Shown here: positions 14,391 to 23,838 of the stretch, piece after piece
Layout of the letters: each line of letters begins with the position of its first letter
How positions within the stretch are numbered: position 1 is the first letter of the stretch
Assembly (NCBI RefSeq): GCF_006861675.1
Contig: NZ_SGJB01000010.1
Location: forward strand, 1 to 64,000
Length of the DNA: 64,000 nucleotides
Source: Peptacetobacter hominis
Lineage (GTDB): Bacteria; Bacillota; Clostridia; Peptostreptococcales; Peptostreptococcaceae
Direction: 5' to 3'
The notes under the pieces: generated by a model
Databases searched by the model: none
Told to the model about the DNA's origin: nothing
What the model saw: only the letters and a program-made list of their open reading frames with translations
Made by a program: the position numbers and the translations under genes

Positions 14391-16883
14391 CTACAGGATA
14401 CTGTTTGGATTTATATCAATAGATATATTTATATTTTTATCAAATACAGAATCCCTTTTAGTTATACATACATATCTTATTATACCCTTTAATAAGTTTA
14501 TTTCAACACCCTCATCTCTAAATAAAATCTGCCATCTGTAGTTTCTGTTTATTTTTGATATAGGGCATGGATTTGGACCAAGCATAAATTCAAAATCCGT
14601 ATATCCCCTCTCCTTCAGAAGATAGACTATGCTGTTATACATACTGTGTATATTTCTTTTTACTATACCCTCATTTTCTCCACTTATAACAACACTTATC
14701 ATATTGTTAAACGGAGCATATTCAAATGCTTTTCTGATTTTTATTTCATTTCTATAAAAGGATTCAAAATCATAGTCCATAGCATTTTTTATCGCATAAT
14801 GTTCCGTATTATATGTCTGAAGTATGACCTTTCCATCTTTTTGAGCACGACCTGCTCTTCCGGCTACCTGTGTTATAATCTGAAAAGTTGTTTCAAAGCT
14901 TCTGAAATCCGGAAAATTAAGCATCATATCTGCAGATACAATTCCCACAACTGTAACATTGTCAAAATCAAGTCCCTTTGTAATCATCTGTGTTCCAACG
15001 AGTACATCCGCTTCCTTTTTGGAAAATCTTTTGAGTATGTCGTCAAATGCACCTTTTTTAGATGTTGTATCCTTATCCATTCTCAGAACCTTTATTCCCG
15101 GTATCAGATTCTGAAGTTCTTCTTCTATCCTCTGCGTACCCGTACCAAATGGTTTTATATACGGACTTTTACATTCCGGGCATTCTGCAGGCATTTTTAT
15201 TTCATAGCCGCAATAATGACACCTTATACTGTTTATTCCCTTATGATATGTAAGAGATATATCACAGTTTGGGCATTTTGCTACGTATCCGCAACTTCTG
15301 CATGATACAAAATTTGCATATCCTCTTCTGTTCAGAAATACGATGGACTGCTCTCCTTTTTCGTATGCATTTCTTATTTCCTTTATCATTTTTCTGCTGA
15401 ATATACTCTTATTTCCATATTCAAGTTCTTCTCTCATATCGACAGTTTCTATCTTCGGAAGAGGTTTTTCATTTGCTCTTTTCTTTATTTCAAGAAGTTT
15501 GTACTCTCCATTTTCCGTCCTGTAATATTCTTCAACAGATGGTGTTGCAGATCCCATTATAAGTGTTATTTTCCACTTGTATGCCATAAATCTTGCAACC
15601 TCAATCGTACTGAATTTTGGATTTTTCTCGGATTTATATGATGATTCGTGAAACTCATCTATTATAACAAGCCCCAGACTTTTAAACGGTGCAAATATTG
15701 CGGATCTGGCACCTATAAGTATCCTGGTATCTCCATTCTCTACTGATTTAAATACATCGTGTTTTTCACCTTCTGAAAGCTGACTGTGAAATACACCAAC
15801 TATGTCTCCAAATCTGTTTTTTATTCTCGCCACAGTCTGTGGTGTAAGAGAAATTTCAGGAACAAGAAGAATACTGTCAAGTCCCTGTGACAAAGCGTAC
15901 TCTATAATATCCATGTATACCTCGGTTTTTCCACTTCCTGTTACACCATGTATCATATACGGTTTTTTACCTTCGTCAAACATTTCATTTTTTATTGTTT
16001 CTGATACGTATTTCTGTTCTTCATTTAGAACTATTTTTTTTCTATCTGATTGGTATACTGAATCAGGTCTTCTATAGTAATCTTCATATCTGAACTTTAC
16101 AAGACCTTTTTCACTCAGAGATTTTATACTCCGGGATGATACTTTCAGAATTTCCATTATATCATTTATTTCTGATGAATCATTCAGTTTCAGAAACTCT
16201 ATTATATCCTTCTGTCTTTTTCCAAGCCTGATTTTATTTTTTTCTATGTATATGTCTATATTCTCTATTTCATCTGATATACTCACTATACATAATTTTT
16301 TTTCGTTTTTTCTGCTTTTATACTCCCATTTCAGCTGTATAAGTCCTTTGTTTTTCATCCTGTATAGAAGTTCTGTCAGATTTTCTATACCTCTGATTTT
16401 ATTTTCTTCTATTCTCTCTTTTCCATTCAGAAGACTTTCAATTACTTTTTTCTCATTTTCAGATAAATTTTTAATAATTTCATATATTTCTGCATCTGAA
16501 ATTCTGGAAATTTTTTCACCAGGATATACCACTCTATAATTTTTTATATTGATTCCTTTAGGATGCATAACATTTATACAATCCATATATGTGCATAAAT
16601 ATCTGTTTCTCATCCATTTTATAAGTTCCAGCTGATTTTCCGAAAATATTGGATTCTCATCCAGCACATCAACTATATCCTTCATATTATCTGGACATTC
16701 ATTTGTTATTCTTCCAATTCTGAATATATATCCTTCCACAGGTTTGTTTCCTCTGCCAAAGGGAACCAGCACTCTATGTCCAGGTTTCAGTATATCTTCA
16801 AGATGATCCGGTATTTTATATGAATATACTGTATCTGTATGTATGCTGTTGTTTTTGACTATAATCTCTGCATATCTATTCAT
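14391..16883 (-). CDS. priA: Primosomal protein N' (PriA replication-restart helicase)
   Basis: Superfamily 2 helicase that reloads the replisome at stalled forks. The N-terminal DNA-binding domain is about 1-105. The helicase core starts with GVTGSGKTEVYMD (Walker A). The Walker B box reads IIDEFHESS, where most PriA have DEEH. Two zinc-binding clusters (CRSCGYVAKCPNC and CHYCGYEIKMPAECPEC) lie near 525-570. GTQMITKGLDF and QVAGRAGR complete the core. The length of 830 is usual. ATG 16883 follows GGGAGG with spacing of seven. A terminator separates it from coaBC. Confidence 0.96.
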   Translation of the reverse strand: MNRYAEIIVKNNSIHTDTVYSYKIPDHLEDILKPGHRVLVPFGRGNKPVEGYIFRIGRITNECPDNMKDIVDVLDENPIFSENQLELIKWMRNRYLCTYMDCINVMHPKGINIKNYRVVYPGEKISRISDAEIYEIIKNLSENEKKVIESLLNGKERIEENKIRGIENLTELLYRMKNKGLIQLKWEYKSRKNEKKLCIVSISDEIENIDIYIEKNKIRLGKRQKDIIEFLKLNDSSEINDIMEILKVSSRSIKSLSEKGLVKFRYEDYYRRPDSVYQSDRKKIVLNEEQKYVSETIKNEMFDEGKKPYMIHGVTGSGKTEVYMDIIEYALSQGLDSILLVPEISLTPQTVARIKNRFGDIVGVFHSQLSEGEKHDVFKSVENGDTRILIGARSAIFAPFKSLGLVIIDEFHESSYKSEKNPKFSTIEVARFMAYKWKITLIMGSATPSVEEYYRTENGEYKLLEIKKRANEKPLPKIETVDMREELEYGNKSIFSRKMIKEIRNAYEKGEQSIVFLNRRGYANFVSCRSCGYVAKCPNCDISLTYHKGINSIRCHYCGYEIKMPAECPECKSPYIKPFGTGTQRIEEELQNLIPGIKVLRMDKDTTSKKGAFDDILKRFSKKEADVLVGTQMITKGLDFDNVTVVGIVSADMMLNFPDFRSFETTFQIITQVAGRAGRAQKDGKVILQTYNTEHYAIKNAMDYDFESFYRNEIKIRKAFEYAPFNNMISVVISGENEGIVKRNIHSMYNSIVYLLKERGYTDFEFMLGPNPCPISKINRNYRWQILFRDEGVEINLLKGIIRYVCITKRDSVFDKNINISIDINPNSIL

Positions 16884-16946
16884 CCTGATTCCTCCCTTGC
16901 ATAGGTATTTTCAGATATATAATAATTATTTCCTTAAATTTATAAA

Positions 16947-16973
16947 AAAATAGGGGAAAGAATCCCCTATTTT
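16947..16973. terminator. Bidirectional terminator between coaBC and priA
   Basis: AAAATAGGGG, seven-base spacer, CCCCTATTTT. It splits the housekeeping cluster into two transcripts. Confidence 0.88.
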
Positions 16974-16984
16974 ATCTGCAGATT

Positions 16985-18193
16985 CTACCGGTTCTGCTTT
17001 TCCAAAAGCTCTTTTACCTTATCTAGTATTATGTCAGCTACATCCTCTTTGCTCATTAGAGGGTAATCTTCCATATTTCCTTCTGCATCTATTATTTTAA
17101 CAATATTTGTATCAGTATTGAATCCTGCTCCCTTTTTAGTCAGGTCATTTGCAACTATAAAATCGAGATTTTTTGACTCTATCTTTCTCTGTGCATTTTC
17201 AAGTAGGTCATTTGTTTCGGCTGCAAACCCCACAAGAACTTTGTCTGATTTTATTTTTCCCATTTCTTTTGCTACATCCTTTGTTCTTGCAAGTTCTATA
17301 GAAAGATCTCCGTCCTTTTTCTTAACCTTTTTCTTTGAATAGTTTTTAGGTTTATAGTCAGCAACTGCAGCACTCTGTATAAGTGCATCACATTCCTCAA
17401 AGTTTTCGTTTACCGCCTCAAAAAGACTTTCTGCAGACATTGTTTTTACAAGTTTTTTAATTCCTCTTGGAACCTCTATGCTTGTAGGCCCTGATATAAG
17501 AGTAACGTCTGCTCCTCTCATCACAGCTCTTTTTGCTATTGAATATCCCATTTTTCCAGAAGATCTGTTTGTTATATATCTTACGGGATCTATATCTTCT
17601 ACTGTAGGACCTGCTGTTACTGTTATTTTCATACCTTTCAGGTCATCACTTCCATAAAGAGATGCATATACAGCATGAACTATATCGTCCACATCGGCAA
17701 GTTTTCCCTTTCCTGTATCTCCACATGCAAGTCTTCCAGATGCAGGTTCCACAAATGAATATCCGTATTTTTTCAGTTTTTCTATATTGTCCTGAACTAT
17801 AGGATTCTCATACATACCAGTATTCATAGCCGGAGCTATTATTACATCAGCTTTTGTCGCCATAACTGTAGTTGTAAGCATATCATCGGCTATTCCTGAA
17901 GCAATTTTTCCTATAACATTTGCTGTAGCAGGAACTATAAGAAAAGTATCCGCTTTCTTTGCAAGAGATATATGCTCAACATCCCATGTTTTAGGTTCCT
18001 CAAACATATCAGAAACTACAAAATTCTGGCTTAGCGTCTGAAAAGTCATAGGTGTTACAAATTCACATGCCGATTTTGTCATTATGACATGCACTTCTAT
18101 ATTCATTTTCTTAAGCCTGCTCACAACCTCGCATGCCTTATACGCAGCAATGCCTCCGCATACTCCTATGACAACTGTTTTTTTATTTTCCAC
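16985..18193 (-). CDS. coaBC: Bifunctional CoaBC: phosphopantothenate-cysteine ligase / decarboxylase
   Basis: Two steps of coenzyme A synthesis. The N-terminal CoaC flavoprotein half (about 1-185) has GVCGGIAAYKACE, the PAMNTGMYENP motif and the ASGRLACGDTGKG flap with its catalytic Cys. The C-terminal CoaB half (about 190-402) has VTAGPTVEDIDPVRYITN, SSGKMGYSIA and a late KKKDGD loop with KTKD-like residues. Four bases separate it from rpoZ. Confidence 0.96.
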   Translation of the reverse strand: MENKKTVVIGVCGGIAAYKACEVVSRLKKMNIEVHVIMTKSACEFVTPMTFQTLSQNFVVSDMFEEPKTWDVEHISLAKKADTFLIVPATANVIGKIASGIADDMLTTTVMATKADVIIAPAMNTGMYENPIVQDNIEKLKKYGYSFVEPASGRLACGDTGKGKLADVDDIVHAVYASLYGSDDLKGMKITVTAGPTVEDIDPVRYITNRSSGKMGYSIAKRAVMRGADVTLISGPTSIEVPRGIKKLVKTMSAESLFEAVNENFEECDALIQSAAVADYKPKNYSKKKVKKKDGDLSIELARTKDVAKEMGKIKSDKVLVGFAAETNDLLENAQRKIESKNLDFIVANDLTKKGAGFNTDTNIVKIIDAEGNMEDYPLMSKEDVADIILDKVKELLEKQNR

Positions 18194-18197
18194 TTAA

Positions 18198-18467
18198 TTA
18201 GTCCTGCTGCTGAGCAAGCTGTCTGTTCTGTTCTTCTTCGTGAAGTTTTTCTGCTTCTGCTATTTCCTCTTCAGTAAGAAGTCTGTAAGTTATTTTTCCT
18301 TCAGTAACTTCTTTTGTAGCAGTTATAACAGGTTTTTCTTTCTTTTCTACTGTTACAAGTGGTTCTGCTCCATCTACAAGCTGTCTTGCTCTCTTTGCAA
18401 CAGTCCATACAAGATAGTATCTGTTATCTATTTTTTCAAGTACGTCATTTATTGATGGTTTTAACAT
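18198..18467 (-). CDS. rpoZ: RNA polymerase omega subunit
   Basis: The 89-residue omega subunit, which aids assembly of RNA polymerase. Conserved N-terminal features are MLKPSINDVL, the DNRYYLVWTVAKRARQL helix and KPVITATKEVTEGKI. It ends in a Glu/Gln-rich tail. The ATG overlaps the end of gmk by seven bases, the usual gmk-rpoZ coupling. Confidence 0.95.
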   Translation of the reverse strand: MLKPSINDVLEKIDNRYYLVWTVAKRARQLVDGAEPLVTVEKKEKPVITATKEVTEGKITYRLLTEEEIAEAEKLHEEEQNRQLAQQQD

Positions 18468-19084
18468 GTTTCATATTCCTCCCTGAATTTATTTATTATA
18501 TCACTGCTGTATCTTGAAACTCTGTTCTTTTCAGCAGATAGTATCTCTTCTATTTCAGAAGCCGCTTTTTCAACTTCTTCATTGATTATAAAATAATCAT
18601 ATTCTTTCATTGTCTGTATTTCTTCATATGCCATTGAAAATCTCTTTTCAATCTGCTCTTCAGTTTCTGTTCCTCTTCCAGTAAGTCTTTTCTTAAGTTC
18701 TTCAAGAGATGGTGGAAGAACAAATATTAAAACTGAATCAGGGCACATTCTTTTTACATTAAGTGCACCTATCATTTCTATCTCAAGAAGCACATCTATA
18801 CCTTCTTCAAGATCCTTCATTATAGCTGCTTTTGGTGTTCCGTAGAAGTTTCCGTATCTTTCAGCATATTCAAACATATCGCCGTCATCTATCATTTTTT
18901 TAAACTCGTCATGAGTTTTGTAGTAATAGTTTACTCCTTCTACTTCCCCTTCTCTCGGAGCTCTGGTTGTAGCTGATACCGAAAGTTTTATATTTTTGTT
19001 GTTTTCAAGAAGTTCTTTACATATTGTTCCTTTTCCAGCTCCAGATGGACCAGAAACAACCATAAGGATTCCTCTTTTTTTCAT
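18461..19084 (-). CDS. gmk: Guanylate kinase
   Basis: Phosphorylates GMP to GDP. P-loop SGPSGAGKGT near residue 15, GMP-binding residues in SVSATTRAPREGEVEG and YYYKTHDEF, and a lid region near 140. The 207-residue length is normal. ATG 19084 follows GAGGT. It lies 19 bases below yicC; the small remA gene often found here is missing. Confidence 0.96.
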   Translation of the reverse strand: MKKRGILMVVSGPSGAGKGTICKELLENNKNIKLSVSATTRAPREGEVEGVNYYYKTHDEFKKMIDDGDMFEYAERYGNFYGTPKAAIMKDLEEGIDVLLEIEMIGALNVKRMCPDSVLIFVLPPSLEELKKRLTGRGTETEEQIEKRFSMAYEEIQTMKEYDYFIINEEVEKAASEIEEILSAEKNRVSRYSSDIINKFREEYETC

Positions 19085-19103
19085 CAAACCGACCTCATTT
19101 CCT

Positions 19104-19985
19104 CTATTCTATATTCTGTATCTGTTCTCTTATTTTTTCAAGTTCGCTCTTTATCTCTACTACAGTGTCTGTTATATCAAGGTCTGAAGATTTTGAACCG
19201 ATTGTATTTGTCTCCCTGTTCATTTCCTGTATAAGGAAATCGACTTTTCTTCCTATTGATTCGTTTGATTCTATAGTTTTTCTAAGCTGTCCTATATGGC
19301 TTTTGAATCTCACTATTTCCTCTGTTATATTGCTTTTATCAGCATATATTGCAGCTTCCATAGCTATTCTATTTTCGTCTATTGCTTCGGGATTATCTAT
19401 GAATTCCTTTATTCTTGCTGTAAGCTTGTTTTTATTTTCAAGCACAACTCTATCAGCATATCCTTCTATTTTTATTATATATTCCTCAAGAAGGTTGCTT
19501 CTCATCTTAACGTCGCTTTCAAGCTTCATACCCTCTTCTCTTCTCATTTCAGTAAGCTTTTTCATAGATTCCTCTACAGCTTCTTTAAGCATTGACCATA
19601 TAAACTCTTCATCTTCTTCTTTTTCCTCTGTTCTTACAACATCAGGAAACTTCGCTATGTTTATGGCGCTTATATCATCTTTAAGATCAAACTTGTCTCT
19701 TATTCTTTTAAGAATTTCAACATACTGAGAAGCAAGATTTTCATCAAGTTTAAGCTCTACATCCTCACTTCCAGATACCTCCATTCTTACAAATACATCC
19801 GCTCTACCTCTTTTGACATATTCCTTTATAAGATTTCTGACCTTTTCTTCAAGAAAAGATATTCTTCTGGGCATTCTTATATTTATGTCAGAGTATTTAT
19901 GGTTTATAGTTCTACATTCAACCACAAACTCATAGTTTTCATTCTTGAATTCGCCTCTACCGAATCCTGTCATACTGATAGCCAT
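19104..19985 (-). CDS. yicC: YicC/YloC-family endoribonuclease
   Basis: A 293-residue protein of the YicC family, members of which have been shown to be endoribonucleases. Family signatures are MAISMTGFGR at the N-terminus, ECRTINHKY, and the late LIQEMNRETNTIGSKSSD. Long charged helices fill the middle (about 130-250). It begins three bases after dapF, heading yicC-gmk-rpoZ-coaBC. Confidence 0.93.
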   Translation of the reverse strand: MAISMTGFGRGEFKNENYEFVVECRTINHKYSDINIRMPRRISFLEEKVRNLIKEYVKRGRADVFVRMEVSGSEDVELKLDENLASQYVEILKRIRDKFDLKDDISAINIAKFPDVVRTEEKEEDEEFIWSMLKEAVEESMKKLTEMRREEGMKLESDVKMRSNLLEEYIIKIEGYADRVVLENKNKLTARIKEFIDNPEAIDENRIAMEAAIYADKSNITEEIVRFKSHIGQLRKTIESNESIGRKVDFLIQEMNRETNTIGSKSSDLDITDTVVEIKSELEKIREQIQNIE

Positions 19986-19988
19986 ATC

Positions 19989-20819
19989 CTATACCTCCAG
20001 ATATCCTTCACATATTTTAACAGCTGGACCTGTCATATAGATACAATCGTCTATATCTATTTTTACTGTACCGCCTTTTGAAGTTACATTTACACTTTTT
20101 TCTGTTTTTTCAAGGTAATTACATATAACTGCTGATGCTGTCATACCTGTTCCACATCCAAGAGTGTATCCACATCCTCTTTCCCATGTATAAACATTTA
20201 TATTGTACTGATCTCTGACTTTTACAAAGTTTACATTTGTTTTTTCCGGGAATATTTCGCAGTGTTCTATTGCTGGTCCGTATTTTTCTATAAAGTCAAT
20301 ATCAAACTCATCTATAAATACTATTGTATGAGGAACTCCCATAAGCATTGAAGATAGCTCAAACTCTCTATCAAGTATTTTCACTTTCTGATTTATAAAC
20401 ATTTCTTCATCTGTATTTACAGGAACATCTTTGGCAAGAAAGCTTCCATGTCCCATATCCACTTTTATGCTGTTTACTCTTCCATCAGATGTTTTAAGAG
20501 TTATATGTTTTACCCCATCAAGTGTATCCACAGTAAATTCTTCTTTTTTGACTATATGTGTATCGTATACAAATCTACAGAAGCATCTTATACCATTTCC
20601 ACACATGGCAGCTCTCGAACCGTCAGAATTATAGTATACCATTTCAACGTCTGCCTTGTCTGAATTTTTTACTACAAGAAGTCCATCAGCACCCACTGAC
20701 ATTCTTCTGTTGCATACTTTTGCTGCAAAAGATGAGTAATTTTCAGGCTCTATACCATCAAATCTGCCATCTATTGCAATGAAATCATTTCCGATTCCGT
20801 GAAGTTTCCAGAATTTCAT
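19989..20819 (-). CDS. dapF: Diaminopimelate epimerase
   Basis: Converts LL- to meso-diaminopimelate for lysine and peptidoglycan. Two catalytic cysteines are in MCGNGIRCF and GCGYTLGCGTGM. MKFWKLHGIGNDF is the standard N-terminus. I use ATG 20819, eight bases after GAGGAGG; the ATG two codons earlier is too close to that site. 276 residues. Upstream lies a 60-90 base gap with weak promoter-like sequence, so dapF may head the yicC operon. Confidence 0.96.
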   Translation of the reverse strand: MKFWKLHGIGNDFIAIDGRFDGIEPENYSSFAAKVCNRRMSVGADGLLVVKNSDKADVEMVYYNSDGSRAAMCGNGIRCFCRFVYDTHIVKKEEFTVDTLDGVKHITLKTSDGRVNSIKVDMGHGSFLAKDVPVNTDEEMFINQKVKILDREFELSSMLMGVPHTIVFIDEFDIDFIEKYGPAIEHCEIFPEKTNVNFVKVRDQYNINVYTWERGCGYTLGCGTGMTASAVICNYLEKTEKSVNVTSKGGTVKIDIDDCIYMTGPAVKICEGYLEV

Positions 20820-20904
20820 CTTCATAACCTCCTCTGTCAGCACTGTATATCCGACAAAATACTCTATCTTAACTATATAATTATATCCTAGTTTTGAGAT
20901 GTTT

Positions 20905-21597
20905 TCAATTAACTATCGAATCCAAATCGTGTAAATTCTGTATTATATATGTAGGAGATAGACTGCTTTCATTTTTTATACCTTTTGGGTTATACCAGCA
21001 GGTATCAATTCCTGCATTATATCCACCCTGTATATCACTTGTCAAAGAATCACCTATTATAAGTACCTCACTCAGATCATTTATTCCAACCTCTGATATA
21101 ACTTTTTTGAAAAAATTTATATCCGGTTTTTCATATCCTACTATTTCTGATATAAATATATGACTCACTATATCCTGAAGTCCTGATTTTTCGAGTTTTT
21201 TCTTTTGAGCTACAGCCGTTCCATTTGTTACAAGAACTATTTCAAATTCTTTCTTTTGTTCCTTTATAATATCCATTGCATCATCACAGAACACAATCGT
21301 GTCCCCAAGTGCCAGTTGATATTCCCTGTTAAAAGAATCAGAAATACCAGCATCCATTCCTTCTTTTGAAAAAAATTCAACAAACCTTTCGACAAGTATT
21401 TTTTCTTTTGACATTTCTCCACGCTCAAGCATCTGCCAGTATTTTCTATTTATTTTTGAATATCTTTCAATCATTTCATCAGAACATTCTCCAAGATTAA
21501 ATCTCTCAAACAGTGTTTTTATCGCTGCTTTTTCTGCTGATTCAAAATCCAGAATAGTTCCATCAATATCCCACAGCAGATATTTATATTTAGACAT
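20905..21597 (-). CDS. YjjG-type HAD phosphatase (nucleotidase)
   Basis: Haloacid-dehalogenase hydrolase of 230 residues. Motif I LLWDIDGTILDF (nucleophile Asp about 10), motif II VLVTNGT, motif III Lys near GYEKPD and motif IV IIGDSLTSDIQGG. Helical cap about 16-95. The pattern matches the YjjG/YfnB group, which dephosphorylates non-canonical pyrimidine nucleotides. Substrate inferred. It is followed by dapF with no terminator seen. Confidence 0.86.
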   Translation of the reverse strand: MSKYKYLLWDIDGTILDFESAEKAAIKTLFERFNLGECSDEMIERYSKINRKYWQMLERGEMSKEKILVERFVEFFSKEGMDAGISDSFNREYQLALGDTIVFCDDAMDIIKEQKKEFEIVLVTNGTAVAQKKKLEKSGLQDIVSHIFISEIVGYEKPDINFFKKVISEVGINDLSEVLIIGDSLTSDIQGGYNAGIDTCWYNPKGIKNESSLSPTYIIQNLHDLDSIVN

Positions 21598-21733
21598 TAT
21601 ATCCTCCTGTTATATTATTCTTTATTAAATAATAAATAAATTTCTTTTAAAATATTATAACATGATATCAATACACTGTCATTTGTGCTATACAGACATG
21701 TTTATTCTGTCTTTTATAAATACAAAGCAAAAA

Positions 21734-21764
21734 AAATACGCATCCAGAAACAGGATGCGTATTT
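21734..21764. terminator. Terminator of ltaE
   Basis: AAATACGCATCC, loop AGAAACA, GGATGCGTATTT. The minus-strand side is followed by a T-rich run. Confidence 0.88.
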
Positions 21765-21776
21765 CATATACAATTA

Positions 21777-22805
21777 TTATCCGATAAGCTCTTTTACAGT
21801 ATCTATTACATAGTCTACATCTTCTCTGCTTACGTTTACATGAGTAACAAATCTGTACTCTCCATTTTCCATACCGCTTATTTTGATTCCTTTGTCGTAC
21901 ATTTTCTGAACAAATTCTTTTTCTTCTATAACAGTTTCTGGAAGTACAAAGTAAACCATACTTATATCATTTGTATTTTTATTTACTGTTATTCCGTCTA
22001 TCTCGTCAAGTTTTTCAGCAAGATAGTGGCTGTTTTCGTGGTCTATAGATAGTCTTTCTGTCATTTCGTCTATAGCTATAAGTCCGGCAGCAGCAAGTAT
22101 ACCTACCTGTCTCATACCACCACCCATAAGTTTCTGTTTTCTTCTTGCTTTCTCTATAAACTCTCTGCTTCCTGCAACGATAGATCCAACCGGTGCTCCA
22201 AGTCCTTTTGAAAGACAGAACATTACAGAATCACACTGTGCAGTTATTTCTTTTACATCCACACCAAGTGCTTCAGCTGCGTTGAATATTCTTGCTCCGT
22301 CAAGATGAACCGGAAGATTGTGTCTTTCAGCTACTTCTTTTATTTCTTTAAGATTTTCCACACTTACAACAGTTCCTCCAAGACATGCATTTTCTACACA
22401 TATAAGTCCTGTTGACGGCTCATGTATATCATCTCTTCTTATCGCTTTTTCAACTTCCTTAGGATCAAGTTCTCCTTTTATTCCTGTTTCAAGAGTTCTA
22501 AGCTGTACTCCGGCTATAACTGCAGGTGCACCTACCTCATGAACAACTATATGATAATCCTTACCTATTATTATCTCCTGACCTCTTGTGCAGTGAGTAA
22601 ATAGGCAAAGCTGGTTTCCGAAAGTTCCACTTGGAACAAATATTGCAGCTTCTTTTCCCACTTTTTCAGCCGCTCTTTTTTCAAGTTCGTTAAGTGTAGG
22701 GTCGTCTCTATATATAGAATCTCCTACTTCTGCTTCAGCCATTGCTTTTCTCATTTTGTCAGTAGGCATTGTTACTGTATCACTTCTTAAATCGATAAAT
22801 CTCAT
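21777..22805 (-). CDS. ltaE: Low-specificity L-threonine aldolase
   Basis: PLP enzyme that splits threonine or allo-threonine into glycine and acetaldehyde. N-terminal IDLRSDTVTMPT, PSGTFGNQ, HLDGARIFNAA (cofactor-binding Asp) and the PLP lysine in CLSKGLGAPVGS (about residue 200). 342 residues, usual length. AAGGAGATACAGAAA precedes ATG 22805. It is monocistronic, with promoter, dyad and terminator, and may serve amino-acid fermentation. Confidence 0.94.
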   Translation of the reverse strand: MRFIDLRSDTVTMPTDKMRKAMAEAEVGDSIYRDDPTLNELEKRAAEKVGKEAAIFVPSGTFGNQLCLFTHCTRGQEIIIGKDYHIVVHEVGAPAVIAGVQLRTLETGIKGELDPKEVEKAIRRDDIHEPSTGLICVENACLGGTVVSVENLKEIKEVAERHNLPVHLDGARIFNAAEALGVDVKEITAQCDSVMFCLSKGLGAPVGSIVAGSREFIEKARRKQKLMGGGMRQVGILAAAGLIAIDEMTERLSIDHENSHYLAEKLDEIDGITVNKNTNDISMVYFVLPETVIEEKEFVQKMYDKGIKISGMENGEYRFVTHVNVSREDVDYVIDTVKELIG

Positions 22806-22832
22806 TTTCTGTATCTCCTTAAAATAAAATTA

Positions 22833-22881
22833 GTTTTAGGCTAAAACCTTACAGATATATTATATCAGAAGATATCGATTT
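22833..22881 (-). promoter_or_regulatory. Promoter and operator-like dyad of ltaE
   Basis: On the minus strand an extended -10 TGATATAAT lies at about 22868-22860. Some 12 bases downstream is the perfect 15-base dyad GTTTTAG-G-CTAAAAC (22833-22847), placed where a repressor would block transcription. Regulator unknown. Confidence 0.5.
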
Positions 22882-22958
22882 TTTACACAATTAGAGTATT
22901 TTTAAATGAGCTATTTTTTACTGTTATTTTTTAGTTTTTTATCCTTATACACCTACTG

Positions 22959-22990
22959 TTGACGCTATTATATATATATTGTGTTATAAT
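22959..22990 (+). promoter_or_regulatory. Extended -10 promoter of the MBL-fold gene
   Basis: TTGACG (22959-22964) and TGTTATAAT, an extended -10 ending at 22990. The spacer is 20 bases, long for a -35, so the TG motif is probably what matters. Confidence 0.55.
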
Positions 22991-23020
22991 AAGAGTATAT
23001 TTTTTGAAAGGAATGATATA

Positions 23021-23824
23021 ATGAAACTTACTATGCTAGGCACTGGAAATGCAATGGTTACAGAGTGCTACAATACATGCTTTACAATAAGCGACGATAA
23101 TAGTCATTTCCTTGTCGATGGCGGAGGAGGAAACGGACTTCTTGTTCAACTAAAATCTGCCGGAATCGACTGGAAAGACATAAGAGATATATTTGTTACA
23201 CATAAACATATAGATCATCTACTTGGAATAATGTGGATGATAAGACTTATTTGTCAGAATGTAAACAGAGGAAATTATACAGGTGAAGCCAGACTTTATG
23301 CACACGATGAGGTAATAGACATTCTTATGGATATGTCTGAAAAACTTCTTCGGAAAAAAGACTTTGCTGTAATCGGCAAAAATCTTCATCTTATAAAAAT
23401 AACCGATGGAGAAACTGTATCTATCATGAATAAAGACGTTACTTTTTTTGATATACAGTCTACAAAAGCCAAACAGTTTGGTTTTTCAATGATGATAGAC
23501 AAGGATAGAAAACTTACATGCTGTGGCGATGAACCATACAATAAATGCGAGAAACCATACGCACAAAACAGTGCGTATCTTCTTCATGAGGCATTCTGTC
23601 TTTATTCTCAGGCTGATGTTTTCAAACCATATGAAAAAAATCATTCAACTGTAAAAGACGCATGTGAACTTGCCTCAGAACTTAATGTTGATAATCTTAT
23701 ACTTTATCATACAGAAGACAAAAATATAGAAAACAGAAAAGAGCTTTATCTGAAAGAGGGCGAAGAATTCTTCAATGGAAATATATTTGTTCCTGAAGAT
23801 CTTGAAGTTATAGAGCTTATATAG
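23021..23824 (+). CDS. MBL-fold (RNase Z-like) metal hydrolase
   Basis: Metallo-beta-lactamase-fold protein of 267 residues. Start MKLTMLGTGNAM; metal motif THKHIDHLLG (HxHxDH); a CCGDEP strand carrying the bridging Asp; EAFC and KNHSTVKDA (His) and ILYHTED (final His) follow as in RNase Z/ElaC relatives. No exosite arm of tRNase Z was recognised, so the substrate is open. ATG 23021 has AAAGGA eight bases ahead. It is 14 bases upstream of rqcH and probably cotranscribed. Confidence 0.85.
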   Translation: MKLTMLGTGNAMVTECYNTCFTISDDNSHFLVDGGGGNGLLVQLKSAGIDWKDIRDIFVTHKHIDHLLGIMWMIRLICQNVNRGNYTGEARLYAHDEVIDILMDMSEKLLRKKDFAVIGKNLHLIKITDGETVSIMNKDVTFFDIQSTKAKQFGFSMMIDKDRKLTCCGDEPYNKCEKPYAQNSAYLLHEAFCLYSQADVFKPYEKNHSTVKDACELASELNVDNLILYHTEDKNIENRKELYLKEGEEFFNGNIFVPEDLEVIELI

Positions 23825-23838
23825 AAAGGAGATTTCAA

